Source: Eleginops maclovinus
Lineage: Eukaryota; Chordata; Actinopteri; Perciformes; Eleginopidae
DNA: 64,000 bases
NCBI RefSeq assembly: GCF_036324505.1
Contig: NC_086368.1
Span: forward strand, 10,109,421-10,173,420
Direction: 5' to 3'
The notes below the pieces were generated by a model. The model ran no database searches. It was not told where the DNA came from and saw only the letters and a list, made by a program, of their open reading frames with translations. Position 1 is the first letter of the stretch; the number at the start of each line of letters is the position of its first letter. This document shows, piece after piece, positions 1 through 10,938 of the stretch. The position numbers and the translations under genes were made by a program.

Positions 1-273
1 AACGAATAAAACCCACCTTATCTGGGGAAATTGACTCTTGGACATGGACTATCGTGATAATAACTACCTAAAATAACAAACACGGTTGGAGAAACTTTAT
101 TTGAAGAGTACTGTGAGTTTTTAGTGTCACTTTTATGAAGGGTGCCGGAATTATGACCTGTAGCCACTACAGCCAGCCACAAGGGGGCTCACTCACCATG
201 ACTGATCTGTCATCCTACACCCGCGCTCCTCCACCCGATACACTGTACTGTCGGCCGTGGTCGCGCCGCAAAC

Positions 274-361
274 ATGACTGAATCTTTAGCTGAGAACATC
301 GGCAGAGCCGTTCTGGCGGCAATATGTCGACAGCGACGGCAACCGCCACAGGGCCACCTCG
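274..361 (+). pseudogene. First coding exon embedded in the X1 left arm
   Basis: An ATG opens a short basic-free exon (MTESL...) that ends at a good splice donor (G|GTAAGT). The same exon is in all four arms of X1 and X2 (also 11374-11478, 50067-50160 and 55039-55132). This copy has lost 7 nt and gained 1 nt relative to 50067-50160, so its frame is damaged. It is probably the first exon of the element's own integrase gene, duplicated because it lies in the inverted repeat. That role is inferred; the splice partner is not certain. Confidence 0.4.
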
Positions 362-478
362 GTAAGTATGCTTTCCAAATCACGTATCATTGGATGCTTG
401 TCAAGGCTAACTTAACTAAACTAGCTAACGGTAGCCAGTAGAGATTTGCTACTAGCGCCAATGCTCTTTATGTGTAGC

Positions 479-973
479 TATGATGGCCTCACAGAATGTC
501 CTTATTCTGCTATCCAACTAGCTAAACACCTTCCCACAATGAGATCCGGACACCGAGGGTGAAGATGACTCTTTATATGGGAAATTGTGAAACTGAAATA
601 CACACAGTACATACACCAGTAAATATATGGCAATATGAGTTACACATAAATGGCTCAGACAGATGCGATCAATACAAGGCTATTCAAAGCTAGCAGGGCA
701 AATAAACTGTAAAACTCTGGCTGGAAATTATAAGGCATTATTCTTAATGTAATTAGTTTTAGGCACAAATGTCATAACAACATGTACTTACAGAGAATGC
801 CTAGGAACAACTACAGGAAAAGCATAATAAACGTCCGTGCTGCTCTTAACCATGCTGTCTACTATTTCTTCTTCTGGCTTTCTGCCTACTTCCTGTAGCT
901 ACAGTGCATCGAGTATCAAAATAAAAGTCTCCACATCGTTTAGTCTAAAATAACTGCTGGCAGAGCCAGAACA
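479..973 (-). repeat. BEL-A 3' LTR
   Basis: This 495-bp block is repeated at 9838-10334 with only a few differences by eye (for example around 808-815). In element orientation it is the 3' LTR, next to the polypurine tract. The near identity of the two LTRs implies recent insertion. Confidence 0.9.
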
Positions 974-1022
974 CTCCCCGTCTGGTATCTTTAGAGATAC
1001 CATAACACATAAAAATGACACA

Positions 1023-2996
1023 TTACTCTGGGGATAGAAGGAACACTAGTTCTGTAATAGGTCTGTAATAGTTCTTTGTTTTCCCTTGCTGAACAACCTT
1101 GACTTCAGCCTTTCTTATGAGACCATCTTGACTTGGAACAGTCTTAACAACGACCCCCATAGGCCACTCATTCCTTCGGGCCTGTTTCTCCTTGAGAAGG
1201 ACTACGTCTCCTGGCTTGAGATCTGGTCTCTTGTGTTGCCACTTCTGCCGGGACTGCAGAGTAGCAAGATACTCCTTACGCCATCTGTTCCAGAACTCGT
1301 CGGCCAGCAGTTGAACGCGTTTCCACTGGTTCTTTAAGATCTCCCTTGGACTGCAGCTGCCTAAAGGTGGAAGGGATGTGCCTGATTTCTGGGTCAGCAG
1401 GATGGAGGGTGACAAAATGTAGGGATGCTCAGGGTCCGATGAGACTGGTATCAAAGGACGGGCATTAATTATGGCTGTGACCTCGGCCAGGAAGGTAGTG
1501 AGTGTCTCATGTGTAAGATGTGCTTGTCCAGCACGCAGCAGCATGCTGTCCAGTATGCGCCGTGCAACGCCGATCATCCGTTCCCACACTCCACCCATAT
1601 GGGATGAATGGGGTGGGTTAAAGGTCCATGAACATCTTTCTTCTTGCAGGAAATTCTGGACCTTGCCCCGCTCTGTGGTGCTGATGCCCATTTCTCGGCA
1701 TGCACCAACGAAGCTTGTCCCACAATCTGAGCGCAACTGTTTGGCTGGGCCACGCAGCGCGAAGAAACGCCTCAGGGCATATCGGCGGTTGTTAGGTAGA
1801 CTCATCCGCGGCTGGCGGAAAGGTAGCGGAGCCACCCAACTGTTCGCTGAATCCTGAAAGACTTCATTCTCCATTGTCTCAAGGAACAGGAGATCTTCCA
1901 TTGATGGCGCTAACTTGTGATCGTTCCTGGTTTGCTGGAAAACTGATACGCCCAGGTTGTCACTGTGTGTCACTTGGCTGACAGGCTGGGGCTGATCAGG
2001 GAAGAAGAGTCTCTCCTTTACCTTCAAGTGGTTCTTACAAGGGGGCAGGCAGCTTGGTCTGCCGTTTTCAAGGATGTACGTTTTCATACTAGTGACCTCA
2101 GGAAGCCGATGTGTGCTGCCCAGGCACACATCGCCGACTATCACCCACCCTAAGTCTAGCCTCTGTGCGTAAGGTGCGTCATGTGGTCCATTGATCTGTT
2201 TACGCACCTTGTGCACTCTCAGCCTGTCCCTGCCCAGCAGTAGCAGGATCTCAGCACTCATGTCGATCTGTGGTATTTCACTGGCGATAGCTCTTAGGTG
2301 GGAGTGGCTGTGTGCGGCGGCTGGAGTTGGTATTTCTTCTCTGTTGTTAGGGATCATATTGCACTCCAGAAGCGTGGGTAGGGTTAGGCTGATGTCGCCA
2401 TCCGCAGGTTCAATGACGAACCCTGTAGCTCGCCGACCGGACGCCTCACCTACACCAGAGCAGGTTTTCAGAGTGTAAGGGTATGTGGGCCCACTCATAC
2501 TGAAGATGTCAAAAAACTCTGAGCGCGCCAGCGACCTGTTGCTCTGGTCGTCTAGCATGGCGTACATCCTCTTGCCCTTGTTGCGGCTGTCTGCTGGGTA
2601 GACCGTCACAAGGCATATCTTGGAGCAAGACTTGCCATTGAAGCCTTCCCCGCATACCTCCGTGCATTTGGAAACCACTGCAGTTTCTGGCGCTTCATAG
2701 CTCTCCCCGCCATTCTCTGATGGGGGTGGTGAGGTCTTGGAGACCCATGGAGCTGGGCCTGGGTGCATCGCTGTTGGGTGTCTATGGCTATAACACTCAG
2801 TGCATTTGATTGCTGCCTCACAGTCTCGGGCCATATGCTTATTTGACGCACAGCACTTAAAACAAATGTTATTCTCCTTTAATATTTTCATTCGTTCATC
2901 CATTAGCTTTTCTCTGAAGCCGCGGCACCTTTGCAGGGAGTGTGGTTTTTGATGCACAGGGCATTGCTTCTCTGGGTCTTCGACAGTGAGCATGGG
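1023..2996 (-). pseudogene. BEL-A gag end-protease-integrase remnant, RT/RNase H deleted
   Basis: The frame is open from the BEL-B insertion point (2996) to a stop at 1023. In order it holds zinc-knuckle cysteines (CFKCCASNKH near 2850), an aspartic-protease-like domain with LDDQSN near 2550, the short stretch that normally precedes reverse transcriptase (MSLPNNRRYAL), then abruptly the second half of an rve integrase with SDCGTSF and GGVWERMI (second Asp and Glu of the DDE triad), and the BEL-type C-terminal domain. All of RT, RNase H and the first integrase Asp are missing, but the junction near 1770-1790 stays in frame. Open frame upstream of 2996 is translated BEL-B LTR, not part of this protein. 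Confidence 0.85.
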
Positions 2997-3403
2997 TGTA
3001 AGAGACATATAGGCTGAAGATGAGCAGCACGGTGTGTTAGAGTGTGTGTGTGTGTTGCAGAGGGGGTGGTTCACCTGGGAGTGGGCGTGTGTGCGTGCGG
3101 AAGTGTGTGTGCGTAAAGGTGGGCACTCACCGGTGACGCAGATGAGAGAGAGAGAGAGAGAGAGAGTCAGGGTTGGGAGTAGCCGTAATTTTTGTTGACC
3201 GCTACCGCTACTCATTCATTCATTTTATCCATCCTTGCTGCGCTGTGATAGCTCTGTGCTTTCAATAAATGCACCTAAGCATATTTGGATCTCAGCGTGT
3301 CTTTGTCATGGTCTACTGTGGCGCGTCATAAATCTACATACCTGAGGACCCAAACCTCATAGACTCTCAGCGGCTAAAAGGTTTGTGTTTGGAAGCCGCA
3401 ACA
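2997..3403 (+). repeat. BEL-B 5' LTR
   Basis: Begins TGTAAGAG and ends GCCGCAACA, 407 bp. It contains GT and GA dinucleotide runs and an AATAAA at about 3264. It differs from the 3' LTR (7643-8047) only in dinucleotide repeat length and one or two substitutions by eye. Confidence 0.92.
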
Positions 3404-3870
3404 TTTGTCAACAAAAAACAGGCGTTTAATGAAAATCATCAAGCCGCATCAAAGAACCAAGTCGTCCCGCACCGACTAGCCCGAGAACAAAGGAGCCACA
3501 GCTAAGTGCCACACCACGCCAAACATTTACCTGGGAACAGGTAGGCCTGAACCTGTTAATGTTTGTGGATTAAGGAATCCGCTTCGATTGGAATGCATTG
3601 AGTCAAATGAGGACAATGTATTAAATGGATACGCTGGTTGCATTGGCGCATTGATGGTGGCGCATATTCTCCGTGCTTTAATGGATTGTGATGTCGGGAC
3701 TTTGTGGCATGTGGCGGCTGATGTTGTCTAAAGACCTACTGCTTGTTGAAATGCTTGGATCGAATCCGCTCTGTCAATACATTTAAATGCAATGTCTATG
3801 GATGGATTTGAATACGCTCTTGAATGAAATGTGATTGTGTTGCTTCATACAAAAATACAATCTAACGAAA

Positions 3871-6800
3871 ATGAGTCAAATAAACGCTGATGCTGAATGT
3901 TCAAACATGGAACGTGAAAAGAGGGAAATCAAACTGACGGCCAAAGCAATGGAAAATAAAATCGAACGGTTGCAGCATGAGCGCAAAAGTGCCGTTAATA
4001 AAATCAAAGAGCTTATTCCGCAAATAAAAGCGCACATGAAATCAAAAGAAAATGTAACTGAAATCCCCTCACAACTGAATAACTTGAATGCACTGTGTAA
4101 AAAGGCCACTGACCTGCACAACGAAGTATTGCAACTTCTTCCTGATGATGAACATAAAAAACAAAAGGAGTGGTTTTCTAGCATTATGGATTACAGTGAT
4201 GCATTCAAGGAACAAGTGGAAAAATGGATAAAGGAAAATCCGCATGAAAACTCAAATGAATTACCACTACAGACAAATACTTCTGAGCAACCAACAAAGG
4301 AAATAAATTATGCAGAACAAATTCCTGTCGAAAAAAGTAAGGATTTGTCTGTTGCTGACCCTCCAGTACCTGTTTCCACTGGACAAGATCCTCAGGATGA
4401 ACTACAGCCCTGTGACAGCATCTCAAATGCAACCAAGAAATCACGCTCACATCATTCCTCATCCTTGGCTTCACGCTCATCTGCTCGCTTAAAAACGGAA
4501 ACAAATCTTGCAATTTTGGCAACAAAACAAAAGGCATTAAAGGAAAAACATGCATTGGATGAAGAGGAGTTAAAGCTACGCAAAAGAAGAGAACAGCTTT
4601 TACTGGAGAATGAAATCGCTGAGGAAATGGCAAAACTAAGTGTTATAAAATCACAAAGCAGTGTTGGCAGTAAATCAAAGTCAAAGGTTTCAGATGGGAT
4701 GAACTTATACTATGAAAAGACATGCTCAAAACAACAACTTAACATCAATGTTATGGAATTTGTCCCATCACTGCCAGTTAAACTAAAATCCAACGCAATT
4801 GAAACCACACAGACAGTTGTGAAGCCTAAAGTCACTCACTTACCTGACATAAAACATCTCCCAGGTCCTTCTTACCTGCTCCAACGTTATCTAACCACTC
4901 CTGAAGATCCTGTGACCAATGTTACACAAACTGATGCATCACAAAATGACAGTGTGCTGGACATAATGAGAAAACAAAATGAAATTTCAACACTCTTGAT
5001 GCAACAACAATGCCTCTCAGCACTCCCAAAAAGGGAAATTCCCATTTTCGATGGTAACCCACTCAAATACCATTCGTTTATTAAAGCATTTGAAAATGGA
5101 GTTGAGCGAAACACCAGTAACAACTGTGACAGACTCTACTTCCTTGAACAATACACCAAAGGGCATGCAAAGGGACTAGTGAGGAGCTGTCAGCACATTG
5201 AGTCGAGCAGAGGATATGTGAAGGCGAAGGCTCTATTGAAAGAGCACTATGGCAATGAGCAAAAGGTGGCAGCAGCATACATGGAGAGAGCTTTGTCATG
5301 GCCCACTATTAAAACAGAAGATGTGAAAGCCCTCCAGGAGTACGGCCTCTTTCTGCGTGGATGCTGCAACGCTTTGGAGGATGTGCAGTATTTAAGTGAT
5401 CTGGACACACCCACAAACATGGTGGAAATCATTAAAAAACTGCCGTACAAACTCCGAGACCGCTGGAGGTGCGACGCATGTGACCTGCAGGAAAGGTACA
5501 ATAGGAGAGCAAGGTTTGTGGATATTGCCAACTTTGTTGAAAAACAGGTAAAAATCTTGACAGACCCTGTGTTTGGAAACATTCAGGACACTGTTATAAC
5601 AACTAAACAAATGAATCACAAACCTCCCCCTCGCTCCAGCATCAGAGGAACCAGCTTCGCTACCACAGTGAATCGTGTGGAGAGAACAGCTCAACCTGTG
5701 AAAGCTACATACATAAAACCACCAGCCAAGAAGATCTGTCCCTGCTGCACCGGAGGACACACATTGGATGTGTGTGCGCGGTTGGAAAAAATGGCACACA
5801 AAGAGAAAATTGACTTCCTGAAGGAAAATGGTGCTTGTTTTCGCTGCCTGTGTATAGGACACATAAGCAAAAATTGCCAAAGGAAGATTTCCTGCTCGAA
5901 GTGTGGCCTAAGACATCCAACTGTGCTCCATAAGGATAGTGTGGCAACGGCAGAACCAGCTGAGAGAAGCATCCAGGTTACAGTGGACGACACCTTGGTT
6001 TCCAGTGGGCTTACAGGGGCTGGTGAGATGGATTGCAAGCTTCCTATCGTGCCGATTCAAGTGAAGGCGAATAAGGGCAATAAAATCATTCTCACATACG
6101 CCTTTTTGGACCAGGGAAGTACTGCGGTGTTCTGTACTGAGAGTCTGAAGCAGAAGCTCAATTTGTCTGGGAAGAGAGCCAACATTCTTCTCAGGACCAT
6201 GGGGCAGGAGAAGGTGGTCAGTAGCTACATTGTGCCAGAGCTGGAGGTGGCAGCACTTGAAGATGACAGCTTCATTGAGTTGCCAAAAGCGTATACTCAG
6301 TTGTCAATGCCAGTCCACAAAGCAAACATACCCACAAATAAGGATCTGACAAGGTGGCCATATTTAAAACACATCTCCTTACCACAGATTGAGGCTGGAA
6401 TTGAGTTGCTGATTGGAACGAATGTTCCACGAGCCATGGAACCGCTGGAAGTTATCCGCAGTGAGCACAATGGACCCTACGCTATAAGGACGGCACTGGG
6501 CTGGACGGTAAATGGACCACTGACAGGAAACGGTGGAGAGGCCAATTACTGTGAGCAGCCAGTAACTGTGAACCGTGTGTCCATTGTAAATCTGGATGAA
6601 CTGTGGCAACAGCAATTTAAGATGGACTTTCCAGAATCTGCTGTGGAGGAACAAGTGGGTCTGTCCAGGGAAGACCTGAGGTTCATGGACATGGTCACAA
6701 AGTCAGCCAAACATGTCAATGGTCACTACCAGGTCGCCCTGCCTTTGAAAAATCCAAACGTCAGCATGCCAAATAACAGGAAAGTGGTGGAACAGCGTCA

Positions 6801-7479
6801 AAACCATCTGAAGAGGAGGCTCCAGAGGGATCCAGTGTTTTACAGGGAGTATAACACCTTTATTAACGATCTACTTGGTAAAGGTTATGCTGAAAAGGTT
6901 CCTGATGCAGAGCTGGAAAGAAGTGATGGCAGGGTCTGGTACATACCGCACCATGGTGTCTACCACCCGACAAAGGGAAAGCTCAGAGTTGTTTTTGATT
7001 GTGGTGCCAGTTACAAAGGACAATCTCTGAATGAAGAGCTGTTGCAAGGGCCCGATCTAACCAGCTCACTGATTGGAGTTGTGACCAGGTTCAGGAGGGA
7101 ACCTGTGGTCATTATGGCTGACATAGAAGCTATGTTTCACCAGGTGCAAGTGCCCCCAGATGATGCTGATCTGCTGCGATTCCTCTGGTGGTCACAAGGA
7201 GACTTGAACCAAGCACCATGTGAATACAGGATGAAGGTACATCTTTTCGGAGCTACATCCTCCCCTAGCTGCGCCAACTTTTCCCTCAGGAAATGTGCAG
7301 AGGATTTTGGACATGAGCATAAGGAGGAGACAGTGGACAAGCTGCAGCACTGCTTTTATGTGGACGATTGTTTGGTGGCAGTTGCAACAGAAGGAGGAGG
7401 CAGCATGAGGACGTTGCTGACCTCTATATGGACTTTGTGTTTTCGGACGTCAGATGGACTTTGCACTAATCGGTCATGA
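3871..7479 (+). CDS. BEL-B gag-protease-reverse transcriptase, 3' truncated
   Basis: About 1202 residues from the ATG at 3871, whose context (aacgaaaATGA) is good; open frame upstream to 3835 has only a TTG. Order: charged coiled-coil-rich gag N-terminus; a BEL gag domain of the DUF1759 type near residues 388-570; cysteine-histidine clusters near 624-680 (CPCC, CFRCLCIGHISKNC, CSKCG); a DUF1758-like aspartic protease with LDQGST near 746; the BEL reverse transcriptase from about 960 with VVFDCG, MADIEAMFHQV and the catalytic YVDD near 1163. The frame then runs about 40 residues of unrelated sequence to TGA. BEL pol normally continues with RNase H and integrase, so about half of pol is gone. 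It may still supply Gag and protease. Confidence 0.9.
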   Translation: MSQINADAECSNMEREKREIKLTAKAMENKIERLQHERKSAVNKIKELIPQIKAHMKSKENVTEIPSQLNNLNALCKKATDLHNEVLQLLPDDEHKKQKEWFSSIMDYSDAFKEQVEKWIKENPHENSNELPLQTNTSEQPTKEINYAEQIPVEKSKDLSVADPPVPVSTGQDPQDELQPCDSISNATKKSRSHHSSSLASRSSARLKTETNLAILATKQKALKEKHALDEEELKLRKRREQLLLENEIAEEMAKLSVIKSQSSVGSKSKSKVSDGMNLYYEKTCSKQQLNINVMEFVPSLPVKLKSNAIETTQTVVKPKVTHLPDIKHLPGPSYLLQRYLTTPEDPVTNVTQTDASQNDSVLDIMRKQNEISTLLMQQQCLSALPKREIPIFDGNPLKYHSFIKAFENGVERNTSNNCDRLYFLEQYTKGHAKGLVRSCQHIESSRGYVKAKALLKEHYGNEQKVAAAYMERALSWPTIKTEDVKALQEYGLFLRGCCNALEDVQYLSDLDTPTNMVEIIKKLPYKLRDRWRCDACDLQERYNRRARFVDIANFVEKQVKILTDPVFGNIQDTVITTKQMNHKPPPRSSIRGTSFATTVNRVERTAQPVKATYIKPPAKKICPCCTGGHTLDVCARLEKMAHKEKIDFLKENGACFRCLCIGHISKNCQRKISCSKCGLRHPTVLHKDSVATAEPAERSIQVTVDDTLVSSGLTGAGEMDCKLPIVPIQVKANKGNKIILTYAFLDQGSTAVFCTESLKQKLNLSGKRANILLRTMGQEKVVSSYIVPELEVAALEDDSFIELPKAYTQLSMPVHKANIPTNKDLTRWPYLKHISLPQIEAGIELLIGTNVPRAMEPLEVIRSEHNGPYAIRTALGWTVNGPLTGNGGEANYCEQPVTVNRVSIVNLDELWQQQFKMDFPESAVEEQVGLSREDLRFMDMVTKSAKHVNGHYQVALPLKNPNVSMPNNRKVVEQRQNHLKRRLQRDPVFYREYNTFINDLLGKGYAEKVPDAELERSDGRVWYIPHHGVYHPTKGKLRVVFDCGASYKGQSLNEELLQGPDLTSSLIGVVTRFRREPVVIMADIEAMFHQVQVPPDDADLLRFLWWSQGDLNQAPCEYRMKVHLFGATSSPSCANFSLRKCAEDFGHEHKEETVDKLQHCFYVDDCLVAVATEGGGSMRTLLTSIWTLCFRTSDGLCTNRS

Positions 7480-7642
7480 CGACCAGAAGAAGGAATATTC
7501 GTTGTAATGACTTTTCATGGACTTGAGCAATTTATTAGAGATTTTTGCATTATCGTTGAAATTGATATGATGATTTATTATGTCTCCTATTGTGTTTTGA
7601 AATGTGAATTATTATGTGAGACCTAATAATTAGGGGCTGGTG

Positions 7643-8047
7643 TGTAAGAGACATATAGGCTGAAGATGAGCAGCACGGTGTGTTAGAGTGTGTGTGTGTT
7701 GCAGAGGGGGTGGTTCACCTGGGAGTGGGCGTGTGTGCGTGCGGAAGTGTGTGTGCGTAAAGGTGGGCACTCACCGGTGACGCAGATGAGAGAGAGAGAG
7801 AGAGAGAGAGTCAGGGTTGGGAGTAGCCGTAATTTTTGTTGACCGCTACCGCTACTCATTCATTCATTTTATCCATCCTTGCTGCGCTGTGATAGCTCTG
7901 TGCTTTCAATAAATGCACCTAAGCATATTTGGATCTCAGCGTGTCTTTGTCATGGTCTACTGTGGCGCGTCATAAATCTACGTACCTGAGGACCCAAACC
8001 TCATAGACTCTCAGCGGCTAAAAGGTTTGTGTTTGGAAGCCGCAACA
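7643..8047 (+). repeat. BEL-B 3' LTR
   Basis: This 405-bp copy of 2997-3403 is preceded by the purine-rich AGGGGCTGGTG and followed by the TSD ATGGG. Confidence 0.92.
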
Positions 8048-8052
8048 ATGGG

Positions 8053-9717
8053 GTTAGAGTGGGCAATGTCAGTTTTGTGCACAGAGACTGTTCTGCGGCT
8101 GCTGTTGTGAGTTTCACTAAACTTATCTGTCCTGTTTGCAGCACTACAGAGAGAAAAACTAAAGCTTGGGTCGTTGCGTGCCTTTGCCTGCTTGCGCACG
8201 AACTCTAGAAAGAATTGGAATGGAGGATAGGGAACCCTAAATTCTTGTTTGTATCGTGAGCCTTCCATTACCCACTTGTCCTGCAGCCCATATGGCAGTT
8301 TCTCCACTATTGGGTTTATACCCCTTGCTGTGTCGAGATATGATAGGCCAGGTAAGTATCCCTCACGCTTTGCAGACTCAATCTCCAATAGCAAATCAGA
8401 TAGCTCTCTGAGTTTATGGGGCTCCTTGTGGGATATTTTAGGAAATTGTTCGAGTTTCCTGAAAAGTGCACCCTCTATAGCTTCGGGCGAGCCATACATC
8501 TCTTCTAACCTCTCCCATACGAGCCATAACCCTGCTGCTTGATCTCTCACGTTCACTGATCTAATGCGGCGTGCTTGCTCTGCAGATTCTGGGCCTAGCC
8601 ATCTTATTAGCAGATCTGTCTCTTCTCCTGCTCTGAGGTCTAGGCTTTCAATGGTGTTCACGAATGAGCCTTTCCAGGATAAGTAATTTTCTGGCTTATC
8701 ATCAAACCTGGTGAGTCCTGATGACACCAGCTGACTTCGTGCTAGGTACCTCGCCAAGTCAAATGTAGCTGTGTCACTGGAGCGGTGAGGAGCCCAGGGT
8801 CTGGTGGGGCTGTGGTCATTATACCTGGGTGTGTAAGCCATTACGCCTGGCCTGAGGGGGCTGTGGTCAGCGTACCTCGATGTGTGTGCAGGTAAGCCTG
8901 ACCTGAGTGGGTTGTGGTCAGCATGCCTGTATGTGTGTGCAGGTAAACCTGACCTCAGTGGGTTGTGGTCAGCGCACCTAGAAGTGTGAGGAGGTAAGCC
9001 TGACCTGAGAGGGCTGCGATCAGCGCACCTGGATGTATGAGGAAGTAAGCCTGGTCTGAGTGGGTTGTTCTCAGTGTGCCGGGATGCGTGCGCAGGTAAG
9101 CCTGGCCTGAGTGGGTCGTGGTCAGCGTGCCGGGATGCGTGAGCAGGTAAGGCTGTATGCTGTGGCTGACTACCCAGGAGCTCAGTGCAATTGTGTCTGC
9201 CCGCACGACCCTCGTCCGCATGGGGGACACCATCTGCGAGGTGGTGGTCGTCAGGAGCTGGGGTGTTACTTTCCTTATCTCCACATACGGATACATATGT
9301 GCTATGATTGTGGGGCATTTGCTCGTCCTGTGAGCATAAATCTACGGGTGAACGATAGCTGCCACTGAGATGGCTGTGTCTCTCTACATAATCCTCAGTG
9401 CGCTGTTCCGCACTTTGCCTGGGCGATAACTCTGGTCCACGACTGCGGCACTCATCTTCAAAGTATACGGCCACAGCCTCCATTACTACAGCTTCCGCCG
9501 TGGCGGCTTCTGCCTCTCTTTCCCTTTCTAAGGCGATGAGTGTTGCCTCTAGACGGGCTTTTTCCATCTTTAATTCAATCTCTTCACATGAATAGGCAGC
9601 TCTTGTGTGTGCGGCTTGGGCTTTAGCACGTGCTGTGGCTGCTGCCAGTGCTACTGTACATGAAGCTCTACTCATATGAGAGTCTGCAGATCTAACTGAT
9701 GCACTTTTTCTGTCCAT
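8053..9717 (-). pseudogene. BEL-A gag, cut off by BEL-B
   Basis: A minus-strand frame starts at ATG 9717 and runs about 555 residues to the BEL-B insertion site; the next 14 codons are LTR. The N-terminus (residues 35-85) is Ala/Glu-rich and likely helical. Residues 190-308 are seven tandem 17-residue repeats of the form LPAHxSRxADHxPLRPG. Residues about 335-500 resemble the BEL gag domain (FDDKPENYLSWKGSF, then VEKLPYGLQDKW). The frame continues in phase with the fragment ending at 2996 once BEL-B and one TSD are discounted, so BEL-A had a single gag-pol frame here before BEL-B arrived. Confidence 0.85.
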
Positions 9718-9837
9718 GGCTGCTATGGATGTTTTTTACCTCAATCCTTACTGGTGACGTGGCAGTTGTTGTACTGGTTCAGGCTTCCGGCACGACAATG
9801 CAGTCATCAGTAGCTCTTCGAAGGTCTCTCTTTTCAC

Positions 9838-10334
9838 TATGATGGCCTCACAGAATGTCCTTATTCTGCTATCCAACTAGCTAAACACCTTCCCACAATG
9901 AGATCCGGACACCGAGGGTGAAGATGACTCTTTATATGGGAAATTGTGAAACTGAAATACACACAGTACATACACCAGTAAATATATGGCAATATGAGTT
10001 ACACATAAATGGCTCAGACAGATGCGATCAATACAAGGCTATTCAAAGCTAGCAGGGCAAATAAACTGTAAAACTCTGGCTGGAAATTATAAGGCATTAT
10101 TCTTAATGTAATTAGTTTTAGGCACAAATGTCATAACAACATGTACTTACAGAGAATGCCTAGGAACAATTACGCAGGAAAAGCATAATAAACGTCCGTG
10201 CTGCTCTTAACCATGCTGTCTACTATTTCTTCTTCTGGCTTTCTGCCTACTTCCTGTAGCTACAGTGCATCGAGTATCAAAATAAAAGTCTCCACATCGT
10301 TTAGTCTAAAATAACTGCTGGCAGAGCCAGAACA
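9838..10334 (-). repeat. BEL-A 5' LTR
   Basis: This is the second copy of the 479-973 LTR, 497 bp, followed by TSD GTAGC at 10335-10339. The bases next to it (9810-9837) do not show a recognisable primer-binding site. Confidence 0.88.
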
Positions 10335-10600
10335 GTAGCACATGTTTCTATAAACAGTAAAACTCACACCGGTAAGTGACACCGTGGGACGAACTCATGA
10401 GCTGAAAAACAATGTGTGTAAATGTGAGTTAAAGATTTCGTGAAGATGTTCTGAGCAGCAAAGCATAAATTATATCATTTAGCTAACGGAGGTCCGGGCT
10501 TTCCCACACATAGACCATTGTGTGGCGCGGCGCCACAGAATCACCATCGAGCACCACGAATAGATTCCTAATTTGTTTTGTTTTTTTCAACGCGATAATT

Positions 10601-10821
10601 TAGCCAGGAGAAGAACAGCAATAGTTCGGCGAGTATACTCTGTCGCACATCCACATTTCATATGGCATGTAGACGGAAATCACAAGTTGATTAGGTGGAC
10701 ATTGGTTGTTCATGGTGCCATAGACGGATGTGATTGTCAAAGGACAAAAAAGCAGGAAAATGTAGAAACAAAGAGATACATTTTATGCTTTTTTACAGTA
10801 CGCACACTGGTACCTTATTAA
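10601..10821 (+). pseudogene. X1 integrase (rve) fragment
   Basis: The readable frame holds ARRRTAIVRRVYSV, then FIWHVDGNHKLIRW and VVHGAIDG, typical of the rve-type catalytic core found in many teleost transposon-like integrase genes; the Asp in HVDG is the first catalytic residue. The fragment starts abruptly where the left arm ends (about 10600) and stops being integrase after GAIDG. The 52381-52935 copy in X2 breaks at the same place. It lacks the second Asp and Glu and is not functional. Confidence 0.75.
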
Positions 10822-10938
10822 CATTAAATGAAATGTCTTTCATTGTGACTGCCTCTGTCCTCCATCAGCATTAACTCTCTCTCTAGCCGAGCAGAGAACG
10901 GTTTTATCTTGTGAGTAAAGGCCGGGGGGGGGGGGGGG

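Larger units (their letters stand above)
2997..8047 (+). mobile_element. BEL/Pao LTR retrotransposon (BEL-B), plus strand, nested in BEL-A
   Basis: LTRs at 2997-3403 and 7643-8047 are flanked by the 5-bp duplication ATGGG (2992-2996 and 8048-8052). The element faces the opposite way to its host BEL-A and belongs to a different BEL family, judging by its unrelated gag. It encodes one long gag-protease-RT frame that stops soon after the RT active site; no RNase H or integrase is visible between 7480 and the 3' LTR. It is therefore an internally deleted copy that would need integrase in trans. If it is removed with one TSD, the BEL-A frame is in phase across the site. Confidence 0.92.
479..10334 (-). 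mobile_element. BEL/Pao LTR retrotransposon (BEL-A), minus strand
   Basis: Two near-identical LTRs (479-973 and 9838-10334) enclose minus-strand gag and pol remnants, flanked by the 5-bp duplication GTAGC at 474-478 and 10335-10339. The related arm at 50270 shows the uninterrupted site. On the minus strand the LTR begins TGTTCTGG and ends CATCATA. A purine run (GACGGGGAG, 974-982) adjoins the 3' LTR as the polypurine tract. Reverse transcriptase and RNase H are missing and a second BEL element (2997-8047) sits between gag and pol, so the copy cannot move alone. Confidence 0.9.

Noticed and set aside
2997..3215. Signal-peptide-like N-terminus on the minus-strand 730-codon frame
   Set aside because: The Leu/Ser-rich stretch is the translated GA-repeat of the BEL-B LTR running into BEL-A coding sequence, not a real secreted protein start.
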